From the NCBI GenBank assembly GCA_035772735.1, contig JASDFA010000002.1, positions 4,030,001 to 4,094,000 of the forward strand: a DNA stretch of 64,000 nucleotides. The letters are read 5' to 3'. Source of the stretch: Datura wrightii (lineage: Eukaryota > Streptophyta > Magnoliopsida > Solanales > Solanaceae). Shown in pieces: positions 36,895 to 49,930 of this stretch. The position numbers and the translations under genes were made by a program. Under the pieces are notes generated by a model. It was not told the DNA's origin. It was given only the letters and a program-made list of their open reading frames with translations, and made no database searches. Each line of letters begins with the position of its first letter. Positions within the stretch are counted from its first letter, which is position 1.

Positions 36895-38698
36895 ATGGGG
36901 AATGATTATACTTCTAGAAGATTAACCCGAGGTACATCACTTTATCAACATTCTATAGATGATCATCCATCGTTTGACCTATCTATTTTCACTCAAGAAC
37001 AACACGACTATCAGGTGCATTCACCGCCATAGAAGTCGAGAGGAGGTCTAAATTCCGTAATGACCCAATAAGAATGCAGTCATTGATTGAAGAACAAACT
37101 AGATTGAATAAAGGGAAGGCAATAGTTGAAGATGCATGTATTAAAAAAAAGGTCAATTGATACATGCATTGAACAAATACAAGGAGATAATTCTCGAGTT
37201 AGCAAAGGGAAAGGGCAATCTGAAGCTGAATCTTCAAAACTCAGACTTCCCAAAATAAGGGCGAGTTCATAAATTTAGTCTATTTGTCGTTTTGTCCCAT
37301 GAATGAACTAAGATTTGGGAGTAGCTGTTATTTTGGGGATTATCCAAGCATTAGTTAATCTTGATAAAAGTATCAATTTTTTGTACTTTAAAAATGCTAG
37401 AAGTTAAAGAATTTCTACTTCTTGTTGTGTTTTGAATGTGTATCAATTTGTGTAATGTATCTACATATTGCCCTGAATTTTCAACATTTTGATAAATGTA
37501 TCAAATTATACAGTACATCAGTAGTTAATGTTTTTTGGATATTATAGACTATTAATAAATATATCAATTTGTGTAATGTATCTATATATAGACCTTAATA
37601 TTCACATTTGATAAATGTATCAAATTATTCAGTACATCAACAGTTAATGAATTTTTTGACTGATGTATAGACTGTTGAATTATGTATCATTTTTAATTTT
37701 TTTTTTCCTGTATAATATGAAACTGAGGTTTTGGGGGTGTTTATTTGTATGTGATGCTTATTAGTGATCTAATTTAAGAATGTAGCTATTTAATTTCAGA
37801 TATATGTATCTATTTCTGGAATGTAGGAAGTGAAGTCTAGATATATGTATCATATCTAAAAAAGTATATAGCATCTGGATTATATGTATATGTCCTTTAA
37901 TAAATATCATTTTGTTGTTTCAGAAACTGAATTATTCTGGTTAAAAAGCTACTAACGAAGTCTCCACATGTGGCTTGCTCCTCTAATGAGAAAATTGTGA
38001 AAGATCTAACGACCATCTTGACACAACAACAGATTAATTTATTCATCAACACCTGCTTTGGTTTTTATCTCAACCTGCAACACTGTGCAGTTCAAGCACA
38101 AATGACAAAGTGCTTCATGGTTTTTGAGTTAGATCAACCAAGCAAGGATGAGTTTTGGATGAGGATTAATGGTAGTGTTTTACGATTCACCTTTAGAGAG
38201 TTTCGATTAGTTACCGAATTATGATGTATCTGTAACATGGCTGATTTTGTATTTCCAAAGAAGAATCCTATACAAAAATACTTCAGAGGAATAAAAATCA
38301 TGAAGAAGTCTAATTTAGTTAAATATTTTCGGAGGAAGGCGTGGAGGGCGGGTGGGGGGTGGGGGTGGGGGGTGGGGATACAACAATCTAGATGCCCTCA
38401 AAATATTTTTGCTATATTTTATTGACACATTCATATACTCTAGAGAATCAGCATGCTCAATCTTTAAAATCTACTATGATTTTGTTGAGAGTGGAAGATA
38501 TAGCGAATATCCTTGGGTAAGGATACTTTTACCAGATTTTTAAAATTAGTCAGGCATAAAGTAACATATGAGAGGCAATATTATCGATTACTTGACATGC
38601 CTCTCGTAATGCAAGTATGGTTTTACGAGTGTTGTTCTGTCGTTGATCCTAACGCTGTTGTTAGAGTTGGTGATATCATTCCCAGGATTTTGAATTAA
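36895..38698 (+). pseudogene. N-terminal part of MULE-borne Ulp1 gene, with DUF1985-like domain
   Basis: The probable start is ATG 36895 (MGNDYTSRRLTRG...). After a decayed stretch with in-frame stops, a DUF1985-like domain is read from three frames: about 37964-38224 (TILTQQQINLFINTCFGFYL..FRLVTEL), 38237-38330 (ADFVFPKKNPIQKYF), then 38380-38698 (DALKIFLLYFIDTFIYSRES..FVESGRYSEYPWG, then QVWFYECCSVVD). DUF1985 precedes the peptidase domain in Ulp1 genes carried by plant MULEs. A G-rich tract at about 38345-38378 disrupts the domain between frames. At least two frameshifts make it a pseudogene. Confidence 0.8.
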
Positions 38699-39245
38699 AG
38701 AGTTGTTACGGATTAGATCCCTTACGCATATCTGATGGAAGAGTAACAACCCGTTAATAATTTTTAAAAATTATTTTTGTAGTTTAACTTTATTTTTCAC
38801 ATAGTTCATTATTCATTAATTATGTACATGATGTATCATATTATTCTAGTAAGATATATAATTTATTTTTTTGATACATGAATAAATGTCAATTTAATTT
38901 TGTCTACACAATAAATGGGATACATTGTCTTGGATATTTGTGAATTATTTTTCGATACATGTTTGTATATCAGCTTTATAAAACAAAATATGACACATTA
39001 TGTATGTTTCTATATTTTTGTTGATACATGGATTATTTTTTTAATACATATTTGTATATCAATTTCATAATACCAGAAATGATACATAGTGACATGTTTG
39101 TATATTGTTGATACATTCATAAAAATTTCCATGTTTATTGATATTGATACATGACACACAAAGATCTGTTTAAATTTATATGTGTTACATATATTCATTT
39201 AACACAATTTAATAGTTTTATCTGTATCAATTTTAAAAATCACAC

Positions 39246-40850
39246 TTGGTGTTTACAAACATTTCACCTATCCCAAATGAAATGAAAGTTTACCAGTTGC
39301 CTAATGCTGTTGTTGCTGGTGTTGAGGCATACACACCCACAAATCAAGATGGCTTTGATGATTCTAGCTCTACACCTTCCGTGTTGGGGCACAAAAGGCC
39401 CAACCTAGACGTTGGTCCATCTATAGTCAGACAGTCAAAAAGGTTAAAATATGAGGTTGTAACCCATCAAACCCCAAAGAAGATTATAAATCAGAAGCGC
39501 GCTTCACCAACGAAGAAACATAAATAGGGACAGTTTCATGAAATACCAAGCAAACAGAATGTCAATCCAAAATGAATGAATGACAACGAAGAGAAAGCAG
39601 AGGCAAGTAAAAGTGAACAAGACGATGTTATATTATTGAAGCAAGACATTATGGTATTCAAGAAGTCGACACGTATATATTTTATAATATTAAAGTACAA
39701 CTTTAAAAATAAATATACTGCATCAAATATTGAATATTTTTTTTATTGTATCAGGTTGATAATCAGTTTACGAATATACGTAAACTTATCAACAACCACT
39801 TTGTGAAGGTCATGGAGGCTATAAAAGCAAAAAGTCATTCAAACACAAAGATCATTAATTTTAAGGTAATTCAAAATACAATTGATAATAATTTTAAATA
39901 TATTATTTTAATTAAAGAAATATAATCTTTAACAGGGTGCCAACAGTGAAGTCCCTCCCAACATGATGGATGGTTCCAATGAAAGAAGAGGAGATACATA
40001 TTACACCAAAGAATGGTAAGGAAAGTGTTGATACAGTGAAGGCCACATCCACAGAAGAGATTCATGAAGGAGATGAAACCTGATGTTCTCATGTCAAAAG
40101 AATGCTGAGGTACCTGCTTATATTTAATTTAAATAATTTATGTGCATAGACAATTATGTGGTATACATGTATGTTTTCAAATAAATTTTTTGTCGATATT
40201 TATATGCACACTTAAACTGATACAAATTAATTCATATAGCATTGAACAAAAAACGAAAGTAAAACAATGTATATTAATTATGTAATATACATATAAATAA
40301 TATGAGACATTGATACACGTATAACATGATGAAACCATCATACTTCATTTAAATTCTTAAACTATTAGTATATTGATACATATAAACATAGATACTATAT
40401 AAATTTTCTGATATATTTTGAAATTGACATGTTAATATATTAAACTGCCTACTTTCTGGATATTGATTATCACTAACAAGCACTATAAATTTTCAAAATA
40501 TATACATAAATTTATTAATCATAATTATTATTGTGATTTGTACAGATTTTCATTGATGAAACTATAAATGAGATTATTTGTGATGTGCAAAATATGGTCA
40601 AAGCGAACCTTAAAAATATTGAAGGAGATACATTAATGAAGACTGAAAATGTGATATGTCAGGAGGATGTATCTCTTATGAAGAAAGGGCTAAATATAAA
40701 GGTATATCAAAAATTTGAACAACCAAAGGATTCAACTGTTCAAAAATTAATTCAATAATTGAATTTGAGCTTCCGGATGATCCACTCCAAGTCAAATTTC
40801 AGAAACAAGAATCACTATACGTTGCCCAATTGTCCGAGATTATGCCACAC
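39246..40850 (+). pseudogene. Basic linker exons of the MULE-borne Ulp1 gene
   Basis: This joins the DUF1985 and peptidase parts. The frame at 39246-39527 is Ser/Lys-rich with nuclear-signal-like clusters (QSKRLKYE, TPKKI, SPTKKHK). A further exon starts after a TTGTATCAG acceptor near 39755 (VDNQFTNIRKLINNHFVKVMEAI) and another after 'tttgtacag' near 40545. Splice-like boundaries and stops alternate. Function beyond a linker cannot be stated. Confidence 0.6.
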
Positions 40851-41339
40851 TAATCCACCAGAATAGGCAACCTGGCCCATGAAAAAGGTCTCCATATATG
40901 ACTGATTTTGGTTCCGCTTCAGCTAGTGCCATCATTCTGACTCCTATTATAGATATGAAACATCCATTTGAGAATACCTCGATACTCGAGCCACATGACA
41001 ACTACTTGCTCAATTCATATGAAAAATGGATACATGAAGAGTTGCTAAAAAATTATGCTCAGAAATAAGTTTATTTAAAAAATTAGAAAGTTTATATATT
41101 TACAATACAGTTTCTTCTCAATGATATGTACATAAGAAAATCAATTTTTAGGAAGCACATGGATGATCATTACAAGAAAAAGTCGATAATTTTTTCGATA
41201 CCATTTGACTTTATCGTCCAGCTTGTGATAGATAAAAATTGGTTCTATCTATTATATTTTGCTGGATGATACTGGAATGATGAAATATAAATATTATCAT
41301 TTTAGTATCAAAACTACTTACCAAATTGTCTGATACTAA

Positions 41340-42206
41340 TATGACCTTATATTTTCAGCATATGGATGTCATATTCTATTACTTGTGGAAAAAGGGCAAG
41401 TAGGATGTGAATGAAGTTTTCAGATACATCACAGTGGACTACCTCTTTAATACAAGAATTGAAGAGATATACAATAAGTATGCACAACAATACGAGGATA
41501 TTAGCGTAGCCAAAGAAGAAGATGTCATTTGTGATTATATCAAGGGTTAAGACTAGTAGCTAATGTATCATGCAACACTGTTGATGTAGTGATGGTTCCA
41601 TTCAACTGCAGAGATAAACATCACTAAATTCTTGATGTTGTGCACTTTCGATACAAGTATATCAGAATTTACGATTCATATCGCTCGGTAGGTCATGATA
41701 CTTCTGTCATGGATGAAATCACAAATTAGCAAAACTTTTACCGCTGTATCTATCACTTAGTGGATTATATCATGATCGAAAAGATACTAACTGTCAAGGG
41801 ATGAATCTTACATGGGTAAATCACAGTATGATCCTTTGGAGTTCCGGTTTGTCGACCATCTGCCTCCGCAAGTTCGTGGTAGCATATATGTTTTCATTCT
41901 ATTAGATTTTGATACATTTTTATACATATTACCATGTGATCTTCATTTTTAATTTTTTATAACTTCTTTTTTTATAGGGAATATGATGTTTATGTAGTAG
42001 CATATGCGAAACACTTAAGCAATAGAGTTTATATACGTGCTGTTGATTTTCAAGCAAATCTGCACCAATTTAGATATAGTGCAGTTTTGTGGAATTATGA
42101 TTCTCGAAAAACTGAGGGCAGCACAACTAGTGATGATGAAGTGTCCGCAAAGCTAAACAGGACACTCAACGAGATTATATCTCAACCAGACAGTGTTATC
42201 GAATAG
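41340..42206 (+). pseudogene. C48 (Ulp1-type) cysteine peptidase domain, catalytically dead
   Basis: Ulp1 peptidases cleave SUMO-type conjugates with a His-Asp-Cys triad. The first part reads MDVIFYYLWKKGK, a stop, then VFRYITVDYLF. The His motif follows as CRDKHH and then TAA, where an HHW motif would be expected. The Asp block is YIRIYDSYRS, then YDPLEFRFVDHLPPQVRG. After an intron-like gap with a 'ttttttatag' acceptor near 41977, the last exon starts EYDVYVVAYAKHLS. Relatives have DCGV here, so the catalytic Cys is Tyr and the Gly is Asp. It ends at TAG 42204-42206 with an acidic tail. Other stops lie near 41400 and 41550. Confidence 0.85.
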
Positions 42207-42798
42207 ATTTTGTCTTGAATCTAAATTACTATTTATATTATATTTTTTCAGATTTTTTTTTTCTTTTTGAAGATTTATTTTTGCATGAACAAGTTTATTA
42301 TTGATGAATAAATTGATACAATTATATTCTGTATCATTTTATCAAATATTGTTACTACAATGTTTCCTGATACATTTTTTTAATGGTGCATGCAGTTTTG
42401 TTTTTGGCACAATATTTTTAATATTACATATATAGTGGGATAATTGTATCTTAATAGAAATGGTATTTTATCTTTATTATATCATAATTTTCTCGCTTAA
42501 ATTATTTTTAAAAAAATACATCAATTTCATGAAGAAATATCGGTATGTTAAACATATAAAAGATATGTCCATCATTTAACTTGACAATATTTTTTTTACA
42601 TTTGCTCACTTAATTAATAACATATTGTTATATATATCGAATTCTGATGGACACATGATCTGTGAATAATAATGTAATCAATATTGATATGACATGAAAA
42701 AATTCATGTTTGCTTTATTTGACCCATTGTCTCACAATCCTCCCAAATCATGTATCTTAATGTATTAAAAAAATTAATATTAAATAAAAGTAATCAAA

Positions 42799-45470
42799 TT
42801 ATTTCATAATAGGAATGAAGGTACAAGTACGTTTATTATGACCAACACGGCAACATAGTCCATATTTAATGGTGCTCTTCGGTAGTGCTTTTGTGAATGA
42901 TTTGTGCCTTATCTTTTTTGGCCTTCCAGGCGGTCTCTTATAAATCGGTGGCAAAACTATTTCTTCCATCACATGTATTGGAATATCCCAATCCTTTTCA
43001 TTCGGTAATAAAAAAATTTGGTACTTCATATGTTTTAAGCAATGTTTCTGGTTTGTAGTAGTCTAAGCAGTAATTAACCTCTTCTATATTCATATTTTTT
43101 ATAACAGTCCATGCATGCAAACACGATATCTCGTCGATCTGAAACCTCCCACAACTGCATTTTTTATTCTCAAGATAAACAATGTAACGCCTACCATCAT
43201 TAAATACGTGTACAAGTATTCTGTTGAGGGCACCACCTTCATAAAAATAATAATCAGTATTAACTTTTTCATTAGACACATATAAAGTATTATATCTAAA
43301 TTTTAAAAATATTGTACTCTGATACAAATAAATAACTTTATGCGAGTCAACTTATTATTTAACTTTTAGATACATCATTATATAATAAAAAATTGGTTAT
43401 ACAGTACATTAAACCAAATAAATTATTAAACAAACAAATTAAAGTTATCATTTAACATTGTCAAATATCTAACGACGGTGTAGCTGAGAGATGTAACATA
43501 TACATATCTTCATACGAGTACATTTTGACTCATTGATAAGAAGCAACTCTTGAAATTTTTTTCTAGTGGCGTCAATGTGTATGTAGCATTTCTCCTATTT
43601 GTGCAGTTCCATCCTGCAAAAAGAACTCTAACTTTTTCTAGAAAAATCATATATTGGGAGTTCACGAGTTTCTCTTAAACTAGAATTAATTGATTCTGCA
43701 ATGTTGGACGTCATTGTCCACCCTCTATTAACCGGCGCATATAATCTAACCCAGTTTTTCTATCCAACGGATACCAAATATTTATTTACTTCAACATCAA
43801 CAGTATCTACTTTTTCCATCAACTCCTCAAATTCCTCTTGTTTGTACACCTTTTCCATTGCGAAAACATATCATTCAACTTCTCATTACTTTTTTTGTAC
43901 TTCTTACACACATTGTTCCAAAGATGCCATATGCAAGCGTAGTGTGGTACTGCAGGATATACCCTTGAAACGGATTTTATGATGCTTTCTTTCCTATCTG
44001 AAATAATACACATACAATCTCGCTAACCAAAATCTGCCTTAAAATTATCAAAAGAATCACATTCGAGAAGTATCATTTTCAGTGTCAATTACTCCATAAG
44101 CTAGGGGTAGTATGCATCCTGAAGTTTTTTTTGTATACAAATATTATTGTATTTAAATAACTGTTAGTTGTTCTTTAACCAAATACTATTTATTAAAAAT
44201 TTAAATCATATTTTTTCTAATACCTGCTCCATCATGTGTGCTTGTAGAATCAAAAATGCCCTATCGACTTAAGGTGACTGCCGTCCACAACCACAATTGG
44301 TCTAAAGTGCTGAAATCCTACAATGAATGTATGTAGAGATATAAACAGATACATGAATTCATTTTTAGGAGACTTGTTCATCCTAATATAAGAATTAGGA
44401 TACACTTTATCTAATATGTACAAGTAACTTGGCATCTTGCTATAAGAATCTGATGGGTCACCCCCTCAACATATTCATAGCTTTCTCTTTTGCACGCCAC
44501 GTCTTCATGTATGAAATATCACATCAAGATCCTGTTTCATGTCATCTATTATGTCCCTTCGCGTGTATTTTCTCTTGTGATTTTCATATTTTGGTGCAAT
44601 AACACCACCCACAAATGCACTAACTTGCTTGGCGTTGGTAAAACACCTTATCTTTTAACGGACATGTATGCTCATTATGAAACTCCCTAATATTGAACAA
44701 CAGAGACTCTTTCAAACTCGATGCCTTCAAAATTCATCCACATTCCTTTGATACACACCGGATGGTATAACTAATCAGATAAATTAAATTATCAAAGTCA
44801 ACTACCTTTTTTTATTATATCAACTATTTCAAAAAATAGATACAAACTATGTAGTGTATTAAATAATATACCTAAATTAAAGACATATAATAACATTAGA
44901 AATAGATATATCTACATGAAACTATTTTTTGTCTTTGTTGACAATTGTTTCAACACAAACATATATTAAATTCATCAATTGTTAATTGTTATGAATAATA
45001 ATAGATACATAATTGTCATAATCTGTATACATTATCTCGACGATACATACATTAAATAGATACACCAATTGAATCTAACCTTTTAGTATTAGATCTAACA
45101 ATTTTGTATTGAAACCTTTGATCAATTGCATATCGCCTCATCACTACAACCGCAGTTGCTTTATCCTAGTAAGTTTGAGATTCTCTTCCATCTTTTTGTT
45201 TATGTTCTGAGATACAAAATCAACTTGCTTGTTGTGTATCAATAATGATTCAACTGATTCAGATGGAATAATGGCTAACTTGTCCATTGAATTAGAATGA
45301 TGAACTTGTTCTAAACTACAAACCGCCGCAGTATCAACTGTCAAATTAAGATTCAAGATATCACTTTGATCTGTCAAATTATTTGATACACTGATACATA
45401 TTGGATACAATCCAATATCTCCGTTAAATTTCATTAACTCAACATACAATCTCACTCCCATATCATTTCA
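42799..45470 (-). pseudogene. MuDR/MULE transposase, main part (decayed)
   Basis: Read from high to low coordinates. 45470-45144 is the N-terminal region (MGVRLYVELMKFNGD...). About 44620-44460 holds RKYTRRDIIDDMKQDLDV and then RGVQKRKL, out of frame. 44455-44250 reads YSKMPSYLYILDKVYPNSY to RPIVVVDGSHLKS, with the first catalytic Asp. About 44110-44020 is LPLAYGVIDTENDTS. 44013-43819 is CIISDRKESIIKSVSRVYP..HYACIWHLW, with the second Asp. 43327-42998 holds a SWIM zinc finger, CSCGRFQIDEISCLHAW. 43029-42799 is a CCHC knuckle, YGLCCRVGHNKRTC, with its first Cys changed to Tyr. The order is that of plant MULE transposases. Several stops and frameshifts break it, and the 5' end is cut off by the retrotransposon at 45494. 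Confidence 0.88.
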
Positions 45471-45493
45471 TATTTCCATTAGCCTTGGATTAC

Positions 45494-47138
45494 TGATGTG
45501 CTGTGAGTTTACAACACTTTCAATGCTTAAAATTGAGAAAATAACTTGGACTAGGTATATTTATATGGATATAATACACTTTTACTTTGATTTCAGAAAA
45601 AATAAGTGTTGGAACAAAGATGTGCAAAAGAAGGCTCAAAATGCAGAAAATCAGCTAAATTACCAATCTTAGTACGATTATACCTTGATTGTACGAGTCG
45701 TACTGAGAACCTGATGAAAGTCAGAAGGCTGAATTAGGAAGAAGGAAACCTATAACTCTCAGTATGGGCCGTACCACAATGGTACGAGCTGTAACTGGAG
45801 TCGTGAAAATATTCTGAACAAATTTCACAAAGACAGACTCCTGGTACGGATGGACTCATGAATTGTGGCATCAATGTATGAATCCTTCCAGGAGCCGCGG
45901 TGAAATTCAGAAGATTTTCAGTACTTGGCAGAACTTTATACACTGCATACAGTACAAGTCATACCACAACACTCGTGAAAAATTTCAGAAGATGTCAAAT
46001 TTCTCAGGGCCAAATCACGGAATCAAAGTACGAATCGTAGGATGGAGGAACGAGTCGTACTAGGACACCAACACTTAGCCAGATCTGTAGCATCCAAGAA
46101 CTTACGAACAACAGGTACGACCCGTACAATCCTGCTACGGGTCGTAGGACAAATCGTGGCACAGTTGGCACCAGATATGAAAAACTCCCTGTTAGCTCGA
46201 AAAAGTTTCTAATGTCTGTATAAATATCATTTATATTTTATTTTAGTTATAGGAGGACAAAATTGAGTTATCAGACTTTTGTGAATTTTTATCGAGTTTT
46301 GAGGAGCAATTCTTGGGATCAAATTCTTGATTTCTCACATTGTTCTTGAAGTTATTCTTGAATAATCAAATCTGATTTTCTTTCAATCATTGCTGTAAGT
46401 ATTTAAATTATGTGTTTGCCTATGAATACAAATTATAATCTTACAACCATAAGGGGATAAAACCTCCACAACTAGAGGTTGTGGGAACCATGGCGGATTA
46501 ACAAACTAGAGTTGCACAAAAGTGATTCAACACCAATAAGAAAAGCTTGTATTGTATTCTATTCATGTTTTAACGTTTCTTAACGGTGTACAATATTTGG
46601 AGTTGCCCGGATTCTTTACTTTCTTGAGCCAAGAGAGGTAGAGATTAGAAAAAGAGAATTGCAACAAAGCCTTGGTCTTTATGATCATTGTATTAACTTG
46701 AGTTATGGTCGCAACAGAGTTAAATTTGAAACATATTAATAAAAGTTAGTTTGAAATCGCTCATGAGACCTGGCCTGGTGATTGAGTATAGTCATCCAAT
46801 AGGGATGAACCATTCATTTGGATGAACCCTAGTTATCAGTTCTACAAGTAAGTATTGGGATTGATCACGTGTGTATACTTGAAGTAGTTATGAACCCATG
46901 GGGAACATTTACCGTAGTTGTTTTCAAATCTTGATTTAAATAACAATTTTAATCTTTGTTTTACCATTGTTTTCTTGAAACCCCCAAATTGGAGATAAGT
47001 CACCAACAAATTCACTTACCGACATTAGTCTAGATCTTCCATATTCCCTGTGGGTTTAACCCCAACCTCTTAGTTGGGTTCTTTATTGACAATATCCACT
47101 TCATATTTCGTCAGGAGGTGTGAGTTTGAGCATTATCA
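45494..47138 (+). repeat. 5' LTR of the Athila-like element
   Basis: It runs from TGATGTGCTG to GCATTATCA. Positions 45494-45573 match 55038-55117, and 46784-47138 match 61546-61894. The middle part (45650-46160) is rich in TACGA(C/G)(T/C)CGTA-type words. It contains no gene; the frames at 45734 and 45863 are chance. Confidence 0.85.
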
Positions 47139-47338
47139 AAAAGTGGAGCTGTTGCCAGGGAATACGACTAAGATTAGATTAATTGCTTATATTTGACTTT
47201 CGGTTGTTATTTCCTGAATTACGTTTTCTTTTTGTTTTTGGACATCCGCAAGTTGTTGCTTGGTGAATGCTAAGTACTCGCCGGAGTGGAAACCCCCTAA
47301 TTCTATTGGATCTCGAACTTGAACGAACACTATGAAGG

Positions 47339-48660
47339 ATGGAAAAGCAGGAGCAAAGAGATGCTCGCATAGCTGAAGAAGCTAGGCAAACCGAGCTAGC
47401 TCGGCAAGCTGCACTTCAGGATGCGGAGGATGCTCAAGATGAGGTCGTGAATGCTGGTCGACATAGGAGGGGCAACAGAAGCCAAAGGTATTCCCCTCAG
47501 TTTTTCGATGAAGATGACCCAAACATCAATAAGTCAGGTCAACCGGAGCAATTATACCAACACCACTGCTTGTTGGGGCCAAATTTGACATCACGAGCAC
47601 CATGATTCAATTGTTAAACATGAAAGGGGTGTTTAGTGGTCATGCAGATGACTATGCCAACCTACACTTGATGAACTTCGTGTGAATATGAAAGGCGTAC
47701 AGGTTCCCCAAAGTCAGCCAAGATGCCATCAGACTCAAACTTTTCCCCTTTTCTCTATTTGGGGAAGCCACCTTATGGTTATCAAAGTTGACCAACGACT
47801 CCATAACCAACTAGAGGGAGCTCAAATAAGCTTTCTTAGAGAGATTCTTTCCACCCTCTAGGATGCTGCAACTCAAGGACAAAATTTATAACTTCCTACA
47901 ACTTAAAATTGAGGCACTTCATGAAACCTGGATGAGGTTCAAGAAGAAGTTGACAAAATGCCCAAACCGTAAGATTCCAGATGACAATTTGTTGGAAATC
48001 TTTTATAGGTCCTTAAACAACAGTACCAAAGCTGTAGGGGGAGGATCAGTACTAAATCACACCTGGGAGCAAGCCGCTACCATTTTTGATAGGATGACTA
48101 AAACAAATAGGGCATGGCACACTTGGGAGGCAGACGCAATGGCCGGTACATATTGTTGGTTTGACTGCAAACCAACGTAGGAAAGAAGAAGAGCGTGACC
48201 AGAAGTTGGCTCATATGCATACATTATTGGATTTGCAAGCGTGACCAGAAGTTGGCTCATATGCATACATTATTGGATTTGCTTACTAAGCACATCATGG
48301 GAGCTGGAACTAGAAAGGTGAATGCAGTTGGGACACAAGGACAGGAGCCAGGGACAAACCACTCTGATTTCGAGAAGGAGGCAAACGTCTTGGACAATCA
48401 GGTGGCGGGTTTCCGGGCCAATGCCCAAGGGTCTGGACAAGGCACTTGGTGCCAAGGTTCTGGAAACCAAGGTCAGAACCAATATAGAGACAATTATAAT
48501 CGGAATGGTACAAAGACAGAAGTCGAGGTTGTGAGCGCGAAGGAGACTGGAGAAGGAATGATGGCTACTGCAACGATCAGGTTGGGCTGTACGTGCCTCC
48601 TAATGCACGTGAGGGGGAGGATGGACAGTTAAAGTTAGAGAGCATGATGGCTGAGATGCT
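47339..48660 (+). pseudogene. Athila-type gag remnant
   Basis: The frame opens at ATG 47339 with an E/A/Q-rich coiled-coil-like start (EARQTELARQAALQDAEDAQ). Out of frame it continues to TMIQLLNMKGVFSGHADDYA and LFPFSLFGEATLWLSKLTND. It is then back in a good frame at 47863-48180 (MLQLKDKIYNFLQLKIEALH, PDDNLLEIFYRSLNNSTK). The gag-like motifs 'F.G.A..WL..L' and 'ERFFPPSR' identify it. A 46-bp tandem duplication at 48193-48284 shifts the frame. The Gly/Gln-rich tail (48290-48640) is present, but I see no intact zinc knuckle. Confidence 0.8.
48193..48284 (+). repeat. 46-bp tandem duplication inside gag
   Basis: 'gcgtgaccagaagttggc' starts at 48193 and again at 48239, and each copy continues identically to 'attggatttgc'. 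The 46-bp unit is not a multiple of three, so the duplication alone breaks the gag frame. Confidence 0.9.
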
Positions 48661-49039
48661 GAAAAAGGTGAGGTCCACAGATGATTAGTTGAAGGAAATT
48701 CGTGGTGATATATCAAGCATGGGTCAGAGAATGGAGTCACATGCGATGGTTATCATGTAGATTAAATAGTAGCTAGGGCAATTGTCAGAATCTAGGAACC
48801 CTAAGCAAAAAGGTACACTACCTAGCAACACAGTCCAAACTTCAAAGAATGATGGCCACTGTATGGCTGTGATGACTAGGAGTGGAAATACTACGATTGA
48901 CCCTTCTCTACCGGTTGCAGTTGAAAGGAAGAAAGAAAGCATGATTGAAGATGATGACAATGTCGCTGAGAAGGAACATAATGAGGATGCTGAGTTGTCT
49001 GAGGTACCAATTGGTGAGTAAGGGCCTGAAGTTGAACAA

Positions 49040-49780
49040 GGAGCGATGCAAATTTACAGGGCTATTCCGCGACCACCGCCACCTTTCCCCCAAAGAATGA
49101 TGAAGAAGGTGGACAATGGTAAGTTTTAGAAATTCTTGTCGATGCTCAAACAATTATCTGTGAACATACCATTGGTTGAGGCATTGGAATAAATACCGGG
49201 ATATGCTAAGTTTATGAAGGATCTTGTGACGAAGAAGAGTTCCATTAGTTATGAGCCCTTATATAATGTACACCATGGTAGTGCCATAGCTTCACGGGTC
49301 CTGTCCCAGAAAAAAGAAGATCTAGGTGCTTTTACCATTACATGTACAATTGGTAATGTTGATTTCACAAGGGCACTTTGTGATCTGGGAGAGTATAAAT
49401 TTGATGCCACTGGCTGTGTTTAAGCAGTTGGGCTTTGGAGCCCCCACGCCGACTACCATGTGACTGTTGATTGCTGACAAAACTATGAAGAAGCCCGTGG
49501 GAATCCTGTTCGATGTGCTTGTCCAAGTTGAAAGATTTATATTCCCAGCAGACTTCATGATCCTTGATTGCGAGGTTGATTATGAGGTCCCCATCATTTT
49601 GGGGTGACCATTCCTTGCTACTTGGAGGGCCTTAGTATATGTGAAGGCTGGCCAGTTAAAGTTCAAACTAAATAAAGAAGAGGTCGCCTTCAACGTATGC
49701 CGGTCAATGAAGCAACCGAAGGAGTATAGAGTGGTCTCAATGATAAAAGATGAATCCAAGTTCCTTGAAGAAGTCTGAGT
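49040..49780 (+). pseudogene. Retroviral-type aspartic protease remnant of the Athila-like element
   Basis: After a Pro-rich spacer (PRPPPPFPQR) the translation holds VDNGKF, LSVNIPLVEALE, then GYAKFMKDLVTKKSS. It continues to GAFTITCTIGNVDFTRALCD, MPLAVFKQLGFGAPTPT and VLVQVERFIFPADFMILD, and ends EVPIILG. This is the order of the Athila protease. The active-site segment after ALCDLG is disturbed by a frameshift. Stops at about 49130, 49190 and 49460 show decay. It ends where reverse transcriptase should begin, but none follows. Confidence 0.8.
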
Positions 49781-49784
49781 AGTC

Positions 49785-49930
49785 AAGACACTTGCGTCGT
49801 ACCGCGACGTTAAATTAGGTACTTCTTGGGAGGCAACCCAAGTAGTGACTTGGTGAATTCTGAGTAATCGAGCCACCTACGTCGTGCCGTGAAGTTAAAT
49901 CAAGCACTTCTTGGGAGGCAACCCAAGTGA
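49785..49930 (+). repeat. Duplicated 85-bp unit with a CTTGGG/CCCAAG hairpin
   Basis: CTTGGGAGGCAACCCAAG occurs at 49825-49842 and 49910-49927. Each copy is preceded by a related 'cgtcgt(a/g)ccg(c/t)g' and 'gttaaat' stretch. Six-base arms around a six-base loop make a clean hairpin. In Athila-type elements such 'gggaggcaaccc' units usually lie downstream of the integrase, so its place right after protease marks where RT and integrase were lost. Confidence 0.8.
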
